This document shows positions 40,420-51,165 of a stretch of 64,000 bases of DNA, piece by piece. The position numbers and the translations under genes are program-made. How positions within the stretch are numbered: position 1 is the first letter of the stretch; every line of letters begins with the position of its first letter. Source of the stretch: Flectonema sp. DT1601 (Eukaryota; Euglenozoa; Diplonemea; Diplonemida; Diplonemidae). The stretch lies in NCBI GenBank assembly GCA_964019425.1, contig OZ025783.1, positions 1,612,001 to 1,676,000 of the forward strand, written 5' to 3'. Below the pieces are notes generated by a model. The model worked only from the letters and a program-made list of their open reading frames with translations, did no database searches and was not told the origin of the DNA.

Positions 40420-40648
40420 TTAATGGATAGAAATACTTATCTCTGAGTTCTTTAGTAATTTGTATTTCTAATTTTGGCAGTTACACTTTTCCTGTTCTTG
40501 TTTTTTTTTTTTTTTTTTTTTTGTCTGGTGATAAACTCTTATCGTACGTCTTTATACCACAAGACAAATAGTAAGCGTTGTTTCAATTGTCTGGAAGCAT
40601 GTCATCAAATTGAGTGCGTGAAATATTACTTTACTACAGTCAGTTAAC

Positions 40649-43600
40649 ATGATGTACCGTTGGCTGTGTCTGCTGACTTTATTGATAGTAGTGATAGCTA
40701 CTTCTCCTCTCAGTGACTGCTACGATGCGGTTGATTTTGGATGTGATAATTTCTTTGACGGAGGATTCTTTCAAAACCCGGTACTAAAAGACATGGCATG
40801 TAAACAATGGTGTTGTTCTCCTGGATCTATGTGGTGCAGTGAAGATTACCATTTTAACACTAAAACACCTACTGGAGATGATCTCTGCCCCAAAGATATC
40901 TGTCCAACATGTGGACAATGTACTTCAAGATGTGGTAATTTTAATATGACCAAATGTCCAGCAGGTCCTATTGAAAAGAATTACTCTCACATAGAATGTG
41001 GTAATAAAACATGTAACGAAGACCAATGTTGTTTAGATATCTGTTCTTGTTTGCATGATTGGGAATACAATGGTGAAGTTTTTAACGGTTGTCAGAATAC
41101 AGAGGCTTTCGGATACAAAAATATTGGAACTCAGTGGTGTAGAGTTCACAAAGACTGTAACTCCAGTAGACTTGATCCAGAAAGCTACCTCATCGCTTGT
41201 GATCCCGTAATCGACGTTGATTGCGTTGACAATACTCAATTTAAAATATGTAACGTTACGGAACCATATTCTCTTACTAACTGTCCTCCTGGTTTTAATA
41301 CAACGACTGGTGTTAAAGATTCGTACACTTATAGCTGTAATGGAACAAATCAATTCTGTACTCTACCAGAGTTAGAAGCTTGGGAAGTATGTTTAAATGA
41401 TCCTTGGGGATGTTGTGGAGTAACAGATGATCAGAATATTACGGGTAATTACATTCTAGTTTCATGTTATGATGGAGAATGGAGGAATTCGACTAATCCA
41501 GTTTGTGACAAACTTCAGCCAACGACAGCTGCGCCGCCAACGTTGGTGCCAACTGCGGTCCCGACTATGATTCCTGAGACGTTGGTGCCAACTTCATTAC
41601 CTGAAACAGAGATTCCGTTAACAGGAATACCAACAATTACACCGATTCGGGTACCTAACACTACAGCACAACCACAACCTGGTGTGACAGATAACCCAGC
41701 GACGTCAACACCAGTGTCTACAACACCATCTCCAACTAGTATTCCTGCAAACGTTCCAACAAGTGTTCCGTCAACAGCAATCCCAGCACCACCACCGATA
41801 CCACCAACTGCTATTCCTACCTCAGTTCCTACCCCAGTTCCTACCCCAGTTCCAACTCCTATTCCAACTCCTATTCCACCTCCGACACCTGTCCCAACAC
41901 CCGTACCAACTCCGGTACCTACGGTTATTTTCAGCCCTCGTTTTGGGCACTGTCCGCCTGGGTTTTCGGTATGTTTGTTTAATATTATTATAACATCACA
42001 TACAGCTGATGAGATACTAATTATTGAGTTGTGTTGATTCTAAGTTAGAATGTTACTTGTTGTGTGAAGATGTAATAACCTTACCAACACATTCATTCTC
42101 ATGTGGTCGATACAATAACACAAAACAGTTATCGAAAGGATTCTACCACCATTCGACGAAGAATTTCCACTGTGACGGACTTCCTGGGCAATGTTCAATT
42201 GTTCCTTGGGATGCCTATACGAAGTGCATGTCGATGGCTACCTGCTGTGTGTTTTTATTTCTTTAGCTTCACACAAACACTTCACCCATTGGTACCAAGA
42301 CACAACAATTATAACAAATGTGTTTACAGCGACTCTAAATGGTCATATTATAATATAATACAAAACACAGGCATTGTAATGGAACAGACGGGTACTAAGG
42401 AATATCTATTAGGTGGTTGTGAACCTGACAGTATTCAACTTATTGGTAATGGTGATGTTTATTCAGCTTGTGTTAAAGGTTTGTCATTTGGAACGTGTTT
42501 TTCTTTTTTCTTAATATTAACTTCCTGAATGACTAACAAAAACAGAGCGACTATCCAGCTGTCCAACATCATACACGATGACTACCTTCCCTGATGAATT
42601 GTCTGGTACTATATTCTGTAATGGATCGATAAGTACTCAGCGATGTGAGATAGCTTCACAGGCGGCTGCATTTCAGACCTGTGATCACACAAAAGGCTGC
42701 TGTTCAGTTTTACAAATCCCAACTACTGGAACGTACGAACTTCGTACCTGTCCTTCAAATCAAACTGCGGGAACGATTCGAACTGGTTGTGTTAGACATT
42801 TTCACCCGAGATTGGGTAATTGTCCAATAGGATATTCGGTATGGTTTTTATATGATTAGTCACTACTTAACGTGATGAAGGAAATTAATTAATACTAACT
42901 TTACAAACAGTCTCAAAAAAGTTACTTTCATATCGCCTCTAAGAACTTAACGTCTTGTACTGATGCTGTCGTTTTGCATCAAAATTGTACTTATCCTCCG
43001 CTAAGCGCATTTGATAAATGTAATGCGGATACTGACTGTTGTATGTTGTCTTTTTGTATATTCATTTTTGTTGAATTGCTTTTTTGATCAAATGGAAAAA
43101 GAGAAAACACACAAACAGGTGTCGTGATGGAAGACTCTGCATTCCCCAACTACATCCTGGGTGGGTGTAGCGACAAATATGTACAACTTATTAATGAGGG
43201 AGTTCGTTATGCGAGTTGTGTGAAAGGTTTGTTTTTTATTTATTTTAAAAATAAAGACTTAGTTTGTGTCATCTATTTTCTATAATAACACAAACAGATG
43301 GTTACGAGTCGAAACCGGTACCGGAACCAGCAGCTCCTCCAGAAACATTATGGGAAGAGTGGAGGACACTATGGATTGTGTCAATCGCAGTGGCTGGGAC
43401 TCTTTGTTGTATTCTGATCTGTTGTAAGCTACGACGGAATCCAAAACAAAATCAAACTGATCAATGGAGTACTACTTACTTTAATCCAATTATTGAGGAT
43501 GAGTATCAAAATGGAACTGCAGAACTGAAGGTTCGCTGTAGCTCTTGTGGAAGTCTTTCTCCATCGACCACTGGAATATGTCCATCTTGTGACAGAACTT

Positions 43601-43692
43601 CAATTCCGAGAACTGCAACACAAATGAAACTAATGAGTGACAAGGGAGGGAAACATGTTTTTATGAAGAACTTAAAGTCTATGTTTGTTTAG
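40649..43692 (+). CDS. Seven-exon cysteine-rich type I surface protein
   Basis: Exons 40649-41968, 42129-42246, 42371-42478, 42546-42838, 42911-43040, 43119-43226 and 43298-43692; 823 residues. Signal peptide (WLCLLTLLIVVIATSPLSDC), then about 290 residues with many Cys and NxS/T sites. A Pro/Thr/Val stalk of about 125 residues follows (PTPVPTPVPTPIPTP type), likely O-glycosylated. Two copies of a Cys-rich module come next, split into exon pairs 2-3 and 5-6 with the same phases and lengths. A membrane span lies in exon 7 (WIVSIAVAGTLCCILICC), with a cytoplasmic tail carrying a CSSCG...CPSC zinc-ribbon-like pair. Acceptor TTTACTACAG, 9 nt upstream. A surface adhesin or receptor is inferred. 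Confidence 0.8.
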
Positions 43693-43880
43693 AGAACAGT
43701 GAACGGATCAAAACAGACTTCTCAGACTATCATTTGATTTGCAGCATATCATTCTCTTCTCTATAGTCGAAAAATTATCGTTTTTCAAATTTAATTATTT
43801 AGAAATTAAGAAATGAAGTGTGAGTTTATTTTTTTATATTTTTTTTAATTCCCCTCAACTGTTGCTTATAGATTTTTTTT

Positions 43881-43912
<32 letters not shown>

Positions 43913-44755
43913 CTGAGATTTTCGCTATTGGGAATGTCATTTTCGCTATTCACTAAAAGCAGTAACTTTTTTTTCGCTGTTCACTACAAGTTACAAATTT
44001 TTTTTCGCTATTCACTACAAGTTACAACTTTTTCCACATTTTTTTTTTTCCCCCTTTTTTTTTTTTTTTTTTTCATATGAACAGCGAAAAAAAAATTTTT
44101 TTTGTTACTGAATAGAGAAAAAAAATTATCACTTTCAGTGAACGGCGGAAAACAAAAAAATTCTTTTACTGAATAGCGAAAATGGAATTATTGGACCCCC
44201 CAATAGCGAAAATCTCTTTTTTTTTTGTTAAAAAAATTGTTATTTTGTTTGTTTATTGTGCATTATTTATAAGTAACTTTGTTGTAGTCATAAAAACCAA
44301 ATAGCTGCACAAAATATTTGCCTTTTCGAAGTTGTCAGGAGGCTTGGTAAGTACTCTCTCCGAATGACGAGGAGAGGGAGTAACCCATGCATGCTTGTGT
44401 TATATTTGTTTTTTTCCTTTGTTGGGAAATCACGTTTTACTTTTATCCTTAGAACTATTGTTATTGTTTGTATCCGAATTCTGTTTTTTTTTTTTTTTTT
44501 TTTCTCTTTTCTATTGCAGCCTCTGAAAACTAAATTAATTCCTCGGTGTCAGAATTTAATTATTTTTTTTTCTTTTCTTTTTCTGCCCTGCGATCGTGTT
44601 ACTTGTTTGCTGGTTTTCCTGCCTGTTATTTCTTTTTTTTTTATGTTGTTGTTCAGTTTTTATTTCTCAATTTCTTTTGGTTTTAGTTTAAGATAACTAA
44701 TAAATAAGTAGGCGTTTGCCACACTATCCAAAAAAAGAATTTACGTTTTTTCCAC

Positions 44756-44786
<31 letters not shown>

Positions 44787-44918
44787 TTATTTTTGTCTTA
44801 CATTAAACGTAATAGAACTGCTGAATCTTTTCATATCGATTGATTTAAAAAAGCATGTTGTTTCTTTAATATTGCTGTAGTCTTTGCATGAGTTTAAATT
44901 TCAAACCAACACTAATAG
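43693..44918. other. Spacer with foldback element and poly-T runs
   Basis: 1.2 kb without a gene. It contains the 302-bp inverted-repeat element (43915-44216). T runs at 43883-43911, 44483-44503 and 44757-44780 make the remaining frames meaningless. It ends CCAACACTAATAG at 44917-44918, the acceptor for the methyltransferase gene. Confidence 0.65.
43915..44216. mobile_element. 302-bp foldback / MITE-like element
   Basis: The ends are perfect 18-bp inverted repeats: GAGATTTTCGCTATTGGG at 43915-43932 and its complement at 44199-44216. Inside, a unit of type TTTTCGCTATTCACTA recurs about three times in the left arm (43939, 43973, 43999) and about three times inverted in the right arm. For example, 43939-43959 matches 44163-44183 at 20 of 21 bases. 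The centre is a C/T-rich run. It has no coding capacity and no clear target-site duplication, since both flanks are poly-T. A non-autonomous foldback element or a very long hairpin are the options; I find no second copy in the window. Confidence 0.7.
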
Positions 44919-44927
44919 GTTGCTAAC

Positions 44928-46177
44928 ATGATGAGCGTTGGAAAACAACGAGGGCCGCACCTCGCGGTCTGGATGGGTTCTATAGTTGTAATGACCCTAT
45001 TCGTGATATTTACATCAGAACAGAATCGAAAAGTAATCTCAAAGAACAGTGAAGCGATGGCTGAGATGAAAGAAGAAATATCTAGATTAAAGAAAGAACA
45101 ACACATGGCAAAGGTAGAAACTGTATTGAGAGAACTCAGAGATGAACTTCACAGAGAAGGCAAATCAAATGAAGATGACAATAATCGCAAGGATCACTTT
45201 GTTAATATCGACAGCGGCGCTGAAGCCACAGAAGATACTTTTCTGACTCTTACATCTTACGAGCAACCAACTGCCAGGTGGGGTGCAGAACATCCTGAAT
45301 TCGTAGCTGACCTCTTAAAGAAGTATACAGCTGAAGACCAAGACCTCAGAAAGCTCCAAACACCAATCCACAGAGTTTTGGACTACATCATGGTTAGAGA
45401 CTGTGAAATAAAAAAAGGAGGTAAACGAGGATGCATCGACGGGTTCGTCTTACCAGAGCAAGCAGAAAAATACTACGACTGGACTACTGATTGGGCAGCA
45501 CCAGACTCACCAACTCTGTGTGAGACAGGTTTTAATGCTGGGCACTCTGCAGTGACATTCTTACTTGCGAAACCTGGTTTGAAAATGAACTCTTTTGATT
45601 TATTTATTCAAGCCTACTCCCCTGCTTGCTATGAGTATATCAGAGCTGTTTTCGGAGAAGACAGAATGACAGTACACAAAGGAGACAGTCACAAATCTTT
45701 GGGTAAACTTGGAAAGGTTCCTTCTGATTCAAGACTTCATTGCGATGCTGTTTCTGTTGATGGAGCTCACTCGTTTAGTGCTTGTTTAAAAGACGTTGAA
45801 GGACTTGGTAACCTGATCTTCAAAAAGAACACACCAATCCTTATGGATGACACAGCTGATGGTTTTGAGGTTTGTAATTTATTTCATTTATTGAGTTGTT
45901 TTTCTTTTATCTAATTAATTCAAACAACTCAGATGAATGGAGGACCTGCTGAAGTCTGGAGAAAACTTAAAAAGGAGAACCGATTACTCCAAACAAAGTA
46001 TGTTATAATTTTATCTACTAGCACCTTCTTTATTAGTGTATAAATAACAGTTTGAATATATAACAAAACAGATGCGTTCCTCTTGGAGTAGTACAGCAGT
46101 GGAAGAGAGGAAGCAAAGCCAAACCGAGAGGCTTCTGCATCGGTGAGTTAAATCCTGGCATTTCGGTGTTTGAGTAA
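44928..46177 (+). CDS. Membrane-anchored class I methyltransferase (Methyltransf_24-like)
   Basis: Three exons: 44928-45869, 45933-45997 and 46072-46177; 370 residues. Type II topology: a short basic N-terminus, one span (AVWMGSIVVMTLFVIFTS, about 13-31), a coiled-coil stem (about 40-80), then the catalytic domain. LCETGFNAGHSAVTFLL (about 200-216) is the SAM-binding Gly-rich loop. FDLF, SVDGAHSFSACLKDVEG and PILMDDT match the order of motifs in the Methyltransf_24 group, O-methyltransferases acting on sugars or small molecules. Golgi or ER lumen is likely given the topology. ATGs at 44928 and 44931 are both possible; the acceptor is 9 nt upstream. Confidence 0.8.
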
Positions 46178-46681
46178 ATCATTATAGCTTAGTAGTATAG
46201 AAGAATATTTCATCGTCAGGTTGGTGTTAATAGTCCTGCCGGGCACATCGTTCGTGGCTTGTTGACGTTAATGCTCTACTACCTGACTTATTAAATACCA
46301 ATAGAGATCACGGTAAGGTTAATACCAACTTTTAATTAGGTTTCCGCTATTGCACAAAACAAAAAGACGAACAATGCTCTTCTTTTATTTTTGAATGCAT
46401 TTCGTATCCAAAAAAAACTAATTCAAAAAAAAAAAAAAAATATAATTTAATTTGTTTTGATAAACGAAAGTGTCGTCCTACCAGACGGAGCTTGTCGTTC
46501 ATCAGTTCTAGTCTGTTTCTCTAAGTCTTTATTTAATTAGGTTTATTGAAATATACTAACAAATCTTAAGCCGTAATACTAATACTCGTGACTGTGACTA
46601 CTTTGAAATTACTTTATTACAATTCAAAACATCATTATGAAGTATAACAAATAGTAGTTTAACGAGAATATACGTAAACAG
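46178..46681. other. Spacer with second copy of the short dispersed repeat
   Basis: No gene. It contains the stem-closed element 46216-46288 (listed) and an A run at about 46424-46441. It ends TACGTAAACAG at 46680-46681. Confidence 0.55.
46216..46288. repeat. Short dispersed repeat, copy 2, closed by a 7-bp stem (tentative)
   Basis: GTCAGGT (46216-46222) pairs perfectly with ACCTGAC (46282-46288), 73 nt end to end. Internal sequence shares TTAAT-GTCC--CCGGGCA and TTA-TGCTC with 27041-27113. The minus strand reads GTCAGGTAGTAGAGC, resembling a tRNA A box/D arm, but no B box or good anticodon arm follows, so it is at best a decayed tRNA-like piece. It starts about 40 nt after the methyltransferase stop codon. 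Confidence 0.35.
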
Positions 46682-46733
46682 GTAGTCTTTCTTGTTATTA
46701 CAACCCCAATTCATAGATTCATCCATTAACATA

Positions 46734-47627
46734 ATGAGTGTCGGTAAAATCTATAGCAGTGGTGATTGGTGGGTTTGGGACGGAGAACGTTTTGAGAAGG
46801 AGTGCGGGTCATCAAATGAGAAATTTACATTTGATGGATCTACGTGGAGGGGATGGGGAGGAGGTTCACAATACACCTGGACTGGGTCAGAGATGAGACC
46901 TGATTTTGAAAACATGAAAAAAGGAATATACGTGACAGGTGGGATATTCAGACCTTCGATGGGAGGAAACGATCACTCCTGGGATCTGATTGGCAGCATG
47001 CTAAAGTCAAATTCCCGTTCCATAACTTGGGAGATATCAGGTAACGTACCTGATGCTGTTATTGCAGGTTTTATTGTATCAATATTAAACAAAGATGTTG
47101 ATTGGGATTCTAACAATGAGACTCCAGGACAGGATGATGCTGATGCTGAAGACACAGGATTCTCTTCAGATCTGATGGATGCTTTTGAGAAAGCCTGGCC
47201 AAAACCTCTGGGGACTGTTAATGCTCCGATGATTGATCACTTACATGATTTATCAATTTATCCACACACGCCAGCTATTAATAAGACTTACAACTGTGGA
47301 TGGTGTTTGAAAGATATTCCAAAGAAAACTGAAAAGTTTCTTCACTGTCGCAGCTGTGATCACAGCGTCTGCAATACTTGTACTCCACTAGCAACTATCC
47401 CAATTCGTCATCTGTGTCACGAACACGATATGTACACTGTAGTTGAGACGTTAGAGATTACTTCTAACACCAAGCCGTGTACCTCTTGTCAATCACAGGT
47501 TAAGTCAGGACAGGCAGGTGCAACCTGCCTAAAGTGTAGAAAGTTCTTCTGTGAAAAGTGTTTACCAAAGAAACCTCCACTTGATGCAGTTGTCAAAGAA
47601 GGTGATGGTTGTTGTTCTCTTCAGTAG
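46734..47627 (+). CDS. Zinc-finger protein with C-terminal CaaX prenylation signal
   Basis: 297 residues, start 52 nt after the TAAACAG acceptor. The N-terminal 130 residues are Trp/Gly-rich (DWWVWDGERF, WRGWGGGSQYTW) and probably beta. Residues about 195-285 have repeated CxxC/CxxH pairs (CGWC, CRSC, CNTC, CTSC, CLKC, CEKC) arranged as two treble-clef-type fingers. The protein ends CCSLQ: CSLQ is a good farnesylation box, which would tether it to membranes. Fingers plus lipid anchor suggest a membrane-associated adaptor. I do not recognise the full architecture. Confidence 0.72.
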   Translation: MSVGKIYSSGDWWVWDGERFEKECGSSNEKFTFDGSTWRGWGGGSQYTWTGSEMRPDFENMKKGIYVTGGIFRPSMGGNDHSWDLIGSMLKSNSRSITWEISGNVPDAVIAGFIVSILNKDVDWDSNNETPGQDDADAEDTGFSSDLMDAFEKAWPKPLGTVNAPMIDHLHDLSIYPHTPAINKTYNCGWCLKDIPKKTEKFLHCRSCDHSVCNTCTPLATIPIRHLCHEHDMYTVVETLEITSNTKPCTSCQSQVKSGQAGATCLKCRKFFCEKCLPKKPPLDAVVKEGDGCCSLQ

Positions 47628-48139
47628 TTTTTTTTTATATGTTTAATTTTATAACTGAAATCTGAACTTTGATACTTCAATGAAGTACTTTATTCTTAAG
47701 TAAGTTGTCATCAAGCCCCACCTTCCAGTTCATTATTCTCTCATAGCAGTTTTTGTTCTGTTTCCCTCTCCCTGATTGTTATAGGTTATTCGTTTACTTA
47801 ATTTCTCTTTAGAATGGTTTCTTTGCTGTTCTTTCAATTGCAGAGTCAGCAGTACTTTCCTTTTCATTGGAATTCGTTATCACCTCGTCCGTGATGAGGA
47901 TTGAAAATTCGAACTAAGCCTCTCCAAATTTGACTAAACTGCTCCTAGCACTCCCAGATCGGCAATGTTCGCCGGAGAACGTTGTAGTTTGGTCATTTTT
48001 TTTCTTTTCTTTTTTGTTCCCTCTGTGCCCTATTGGGCTTTCGAATTTGAGTTCGAGCAACCACTTGTTAAGTGCAGTTCGAAACAACATTTCTGCCTCA
48101 CCTTCACTGCGATATTATCATCGTTTTTAACCTCTTCAG
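47628..48139. other. Half-kilobase spacer
   Basis: AT-rich, no gene or clear structure seen. It ends ACCTCTTCAG at 48138-48139, the acceptor for the kinase gene. Confidence 0.6.
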
Positions 48140-48155
48140 CTAACACACACATACT

Positions 48156-50188
48156 ATGAGCCTGGGTTCTCCTGGGCTAGGACCTAAGAAGCATACAACA
48201 GGTCTACTAAGCAGATTTAGAAAGAACAACAAAAAAGATCTTAAAAAGTTAGTTAAAGATAGCGGTGATCCAGTATTTCAAGGATATTTAAAGAAGTACA
48301 AAGAGAAGGAAGCAGAATGGAAAAGCAGGTGGGTTGAGATTCGTGGAGGATACATCATGTGGACATCATCAAAAGGAGGAGGTAGAGCTGACTACAAGGA
48401 TTATGTTGATTTAAAAGGTGCCAGGCTAATTGACGAGGCAAGTATGAATGGGCTTGACGCACTTGATCAAAAACCACAAAGAGCAGCAGCTGTCGTATAT
48501 TCCGTTGAGAAGGGAAAAACTAAAAATCTTGGAACATTAAAAGAAAAGAGCGCCCTCTCACGAGAGTACTCATGGCGTGTTATCCCTCGTAATGGACCTT
48601 CTCATATATTCGCTGCTGAGGGTGATGATCAAAAGGAGGAATGGTGGAAAAACATTCTCAAATGCATCCACCAAACCCCAGGCCCTGCTGGTTTTTCTAG
48701 CAAACCAACAGGAAGACCAGTTCTTGAAGATATTCCTCTCTTTTCAGGTGATAAACCGATTTCAATTACTAAACAACAAGTAGAATTTGATTTCCTTTCA
48801 GTTGTTGGTCGCGGTGCCTACGGTAGAGTCATTAAGGTCCGTGAGAAAGCAACAGGAAACATCTACGTTTGCAAAGTGCTTGAAAAACAAGCAATAATTA
48901 AACACAGAATGCTTAAGGAAGTTGCTAAGGAACAAGCTCTATTACAGAAAGTCGACCACACTAATATCGTTGATCTGATTTCTGCATTTCAAACACGTGA
49001 TAAGATATTTTTAGTAATGGAATTCTTAAGTGGAGGAGAACTGTTCTACCACATGACGAATGAAAAGTCAAAGAGGTATGTGTTGATTTCTGTTTCTGAT
49101 ATTATTTTTTATTTCGAATTGAGGTCAAAGTACCAAATTATCACTCAAAACAGGTTCAGTACTGACCGTTCGAGGTTTTACGCTGCTCAACTTGTTCTAG
49201 CTATTGAATACCTTCATTCTTTAAAGATAATTCATTGTGATTTAAAGGCTGAGAATTGCGTCTTAACCCGAAACGGTTACATGAAGCTGACCGATTTCGG
49301 ATTTGCAACTACAACCCACGCCAATGAGAAGATCATATCTCGTAATGGGACACCTGTTTACATGGCACCAGAAATGATTCGAGTTGATAGAGATGTAGGT
49401 TACTCATACCCAGTAGATGTTTGGAGTCTTGGTGTATTGATATATGCAATGTTGACGGGTTATTTCCCATTTCATGGTGAGACACCTGCGATTACTCTCC
49501 GTTATGTTTGTGAGCGAGATCTGGCATTCCCTCCTGATGTTGTTCTTACAGACGATGCTCGTGATCTTCTCGAGAGATGCCTCGACAAGGATCCAAAAAC
49601 TCGAATTACTTCGACTCAAATGAAAAGTCATCGGTATGTATATCACTTGTTTACTTTTGTTTATTAGATTTTGACAAAACATTAAAAAACAAAAACTCAT
49701 TTTAACAAAAAAAAAAAAAAACAGTTTCTTTAATCCAATCAACTGGAATGAACTTCTTCACAAAAGAATAACTGCTCCTTACGTACCTGAAGTAACCGGT
49801 TCTAATACGAGGTTTGTTGTTGTTATTATTATTTGTTGATTATCTTTTTTAATTGAAAATTTGAATAACATAAATAAATAAAAACAGATACTTCCCAACA
49901 TCGTATGAGAGTAAACGCGATCATCGAATTGATGCTCTCGTATCAGTTCATAGTGTTCATGGAAGGGATCCAGTTTTTAGTGGATTTCCGTTTGTGAGAA
50001 GTAGTAGCACAACAGAGAGTCAAGTTCTTGGTAACGGTGCAGTCATTCAAGCTGATAAAACTACAGATGAGGCTTATATGGAGCAGCTTTGTAATCCAAT
50101 TGTTACGCCTCAAAAACAACCTCTGCAGGCAACTCCTCCCCCACGGTTAAGTCTTCCTGACTCACACGCATCTCCGTCTCGAAAGTAA
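48156..50188 (+). CDS. PH-domain AGC-type protein kinase
   Basis: Four exons: 48156-49075, 49154-49633, 49725-49811 and 49888-50188; 595 residues. A PH domain at about 40-175 starts FQGYLKKYKEKEAEWKSRWV and ends EGDDQKEEWWKNIL. The kinase domain is about 212-475: GRGAYGRV loop, VCKVLEK with the ATP Lys, HCDLKAEN catalytic loop, DFG, GTPVYMAPE and PVDVWSLGVLIYAML. An AGC C-terminal extension follows (FFNPINWNELLHKRI, PYVPE). The layout matches AKT/RAC-like kinases. The catalytic loop has Cys instead of the usual Arg before Asp, making it a non-RD kinase. Intron 1 (78 bp) is stop-free and in frame and would be read as an insertion in unspliced RNA. Confidence 0.85.
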
Positions 50189-51134
50189 GTGCAGGTTTCT
50201 AAGCCAATGCAGTCTTTTCTTTGTTTACTCCGCAGCTATTGTTGGATGACAACAAGCTTCTCTTCTCATATTTATTGATTGTCGTTGTTGTTGTTGTTGT
50301 TGTTTTTCCTTCATTTTTATTTATCTCTTTTTTTTTTTTTTTTTTTAATATATTTCTTCTAGAACACAACAGGAAGTTTGTTTGGTTTTTATTTATTTAT
50401 TTTTTTAAAAAAAAAAAAAAATAAACGTGCGTGTGCGACGTCACTCGTTTATGTTTTGTGAAGTGTCAAAAGTGGGTACTTCACTCACATGAATTGTAAT
50501 CTATCTAAAGCCGTTCGGCATGTTCTTAATCTAGTTTGTGTAACAACCTTTTCTTTTTCAAAATAAGCAATTCAGCTGATTGTGCACACAAGCAATTGTG
50601 ATCCTGCCTTTCTCTTCTTTTTGAAAAGTAGTTTTTAAAAACTGCTTTTTGTTGTGCAGAGCGATTCAGAGTTTCTTCCCCTTTTACTTGAGACAAAGCC
50701 AAATTTGAACTTGTTGCAATCGCCCTTTCAATGATTGGAGGGTGAAAAGTTGTTTCATGCAGGTGTGTTTGAAGTAGCCTGCCAAGAACGTTGTCACAAA
50801 TACCCGTTTCTTGTTATCTAATTTTGAGTACACCATTTGGGCAAAAATTAAGAGGAAAAAAAAAAAAAAAAAAGAAAGAAACTTCTGTTGCTTTTGTTCT
50901 TGGGATTGTTATCCTTTTCTTATACCTACTTGCCCCCTGTCTTACCTTTACGCCCGTGTTTTGGGCCCACATGATTAGCTTGTGTTCTAGATTGCGTGTG
51001 CCATCGTTCCCTCGCGGCCATCGTCTATAGTCTTTGTTTCATAGAAAAAAAATTGAATAGAAAAAAAAAAAAAAAAAAAAAGTTTAAAAACAGAAGAATA
51101 ACCAAAACGGAGTAAAAAAAAGTTGTGGCACCAC

Positions 51135-51165
<31 letters not shown>

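Noticed and set aside
46216-46288. Functional tRNA gene
   Set aside because: Length and closing stem fit, and the minus strand resembles an A box, but there is no B box, no proper T arm and no anticodon loop with U33.
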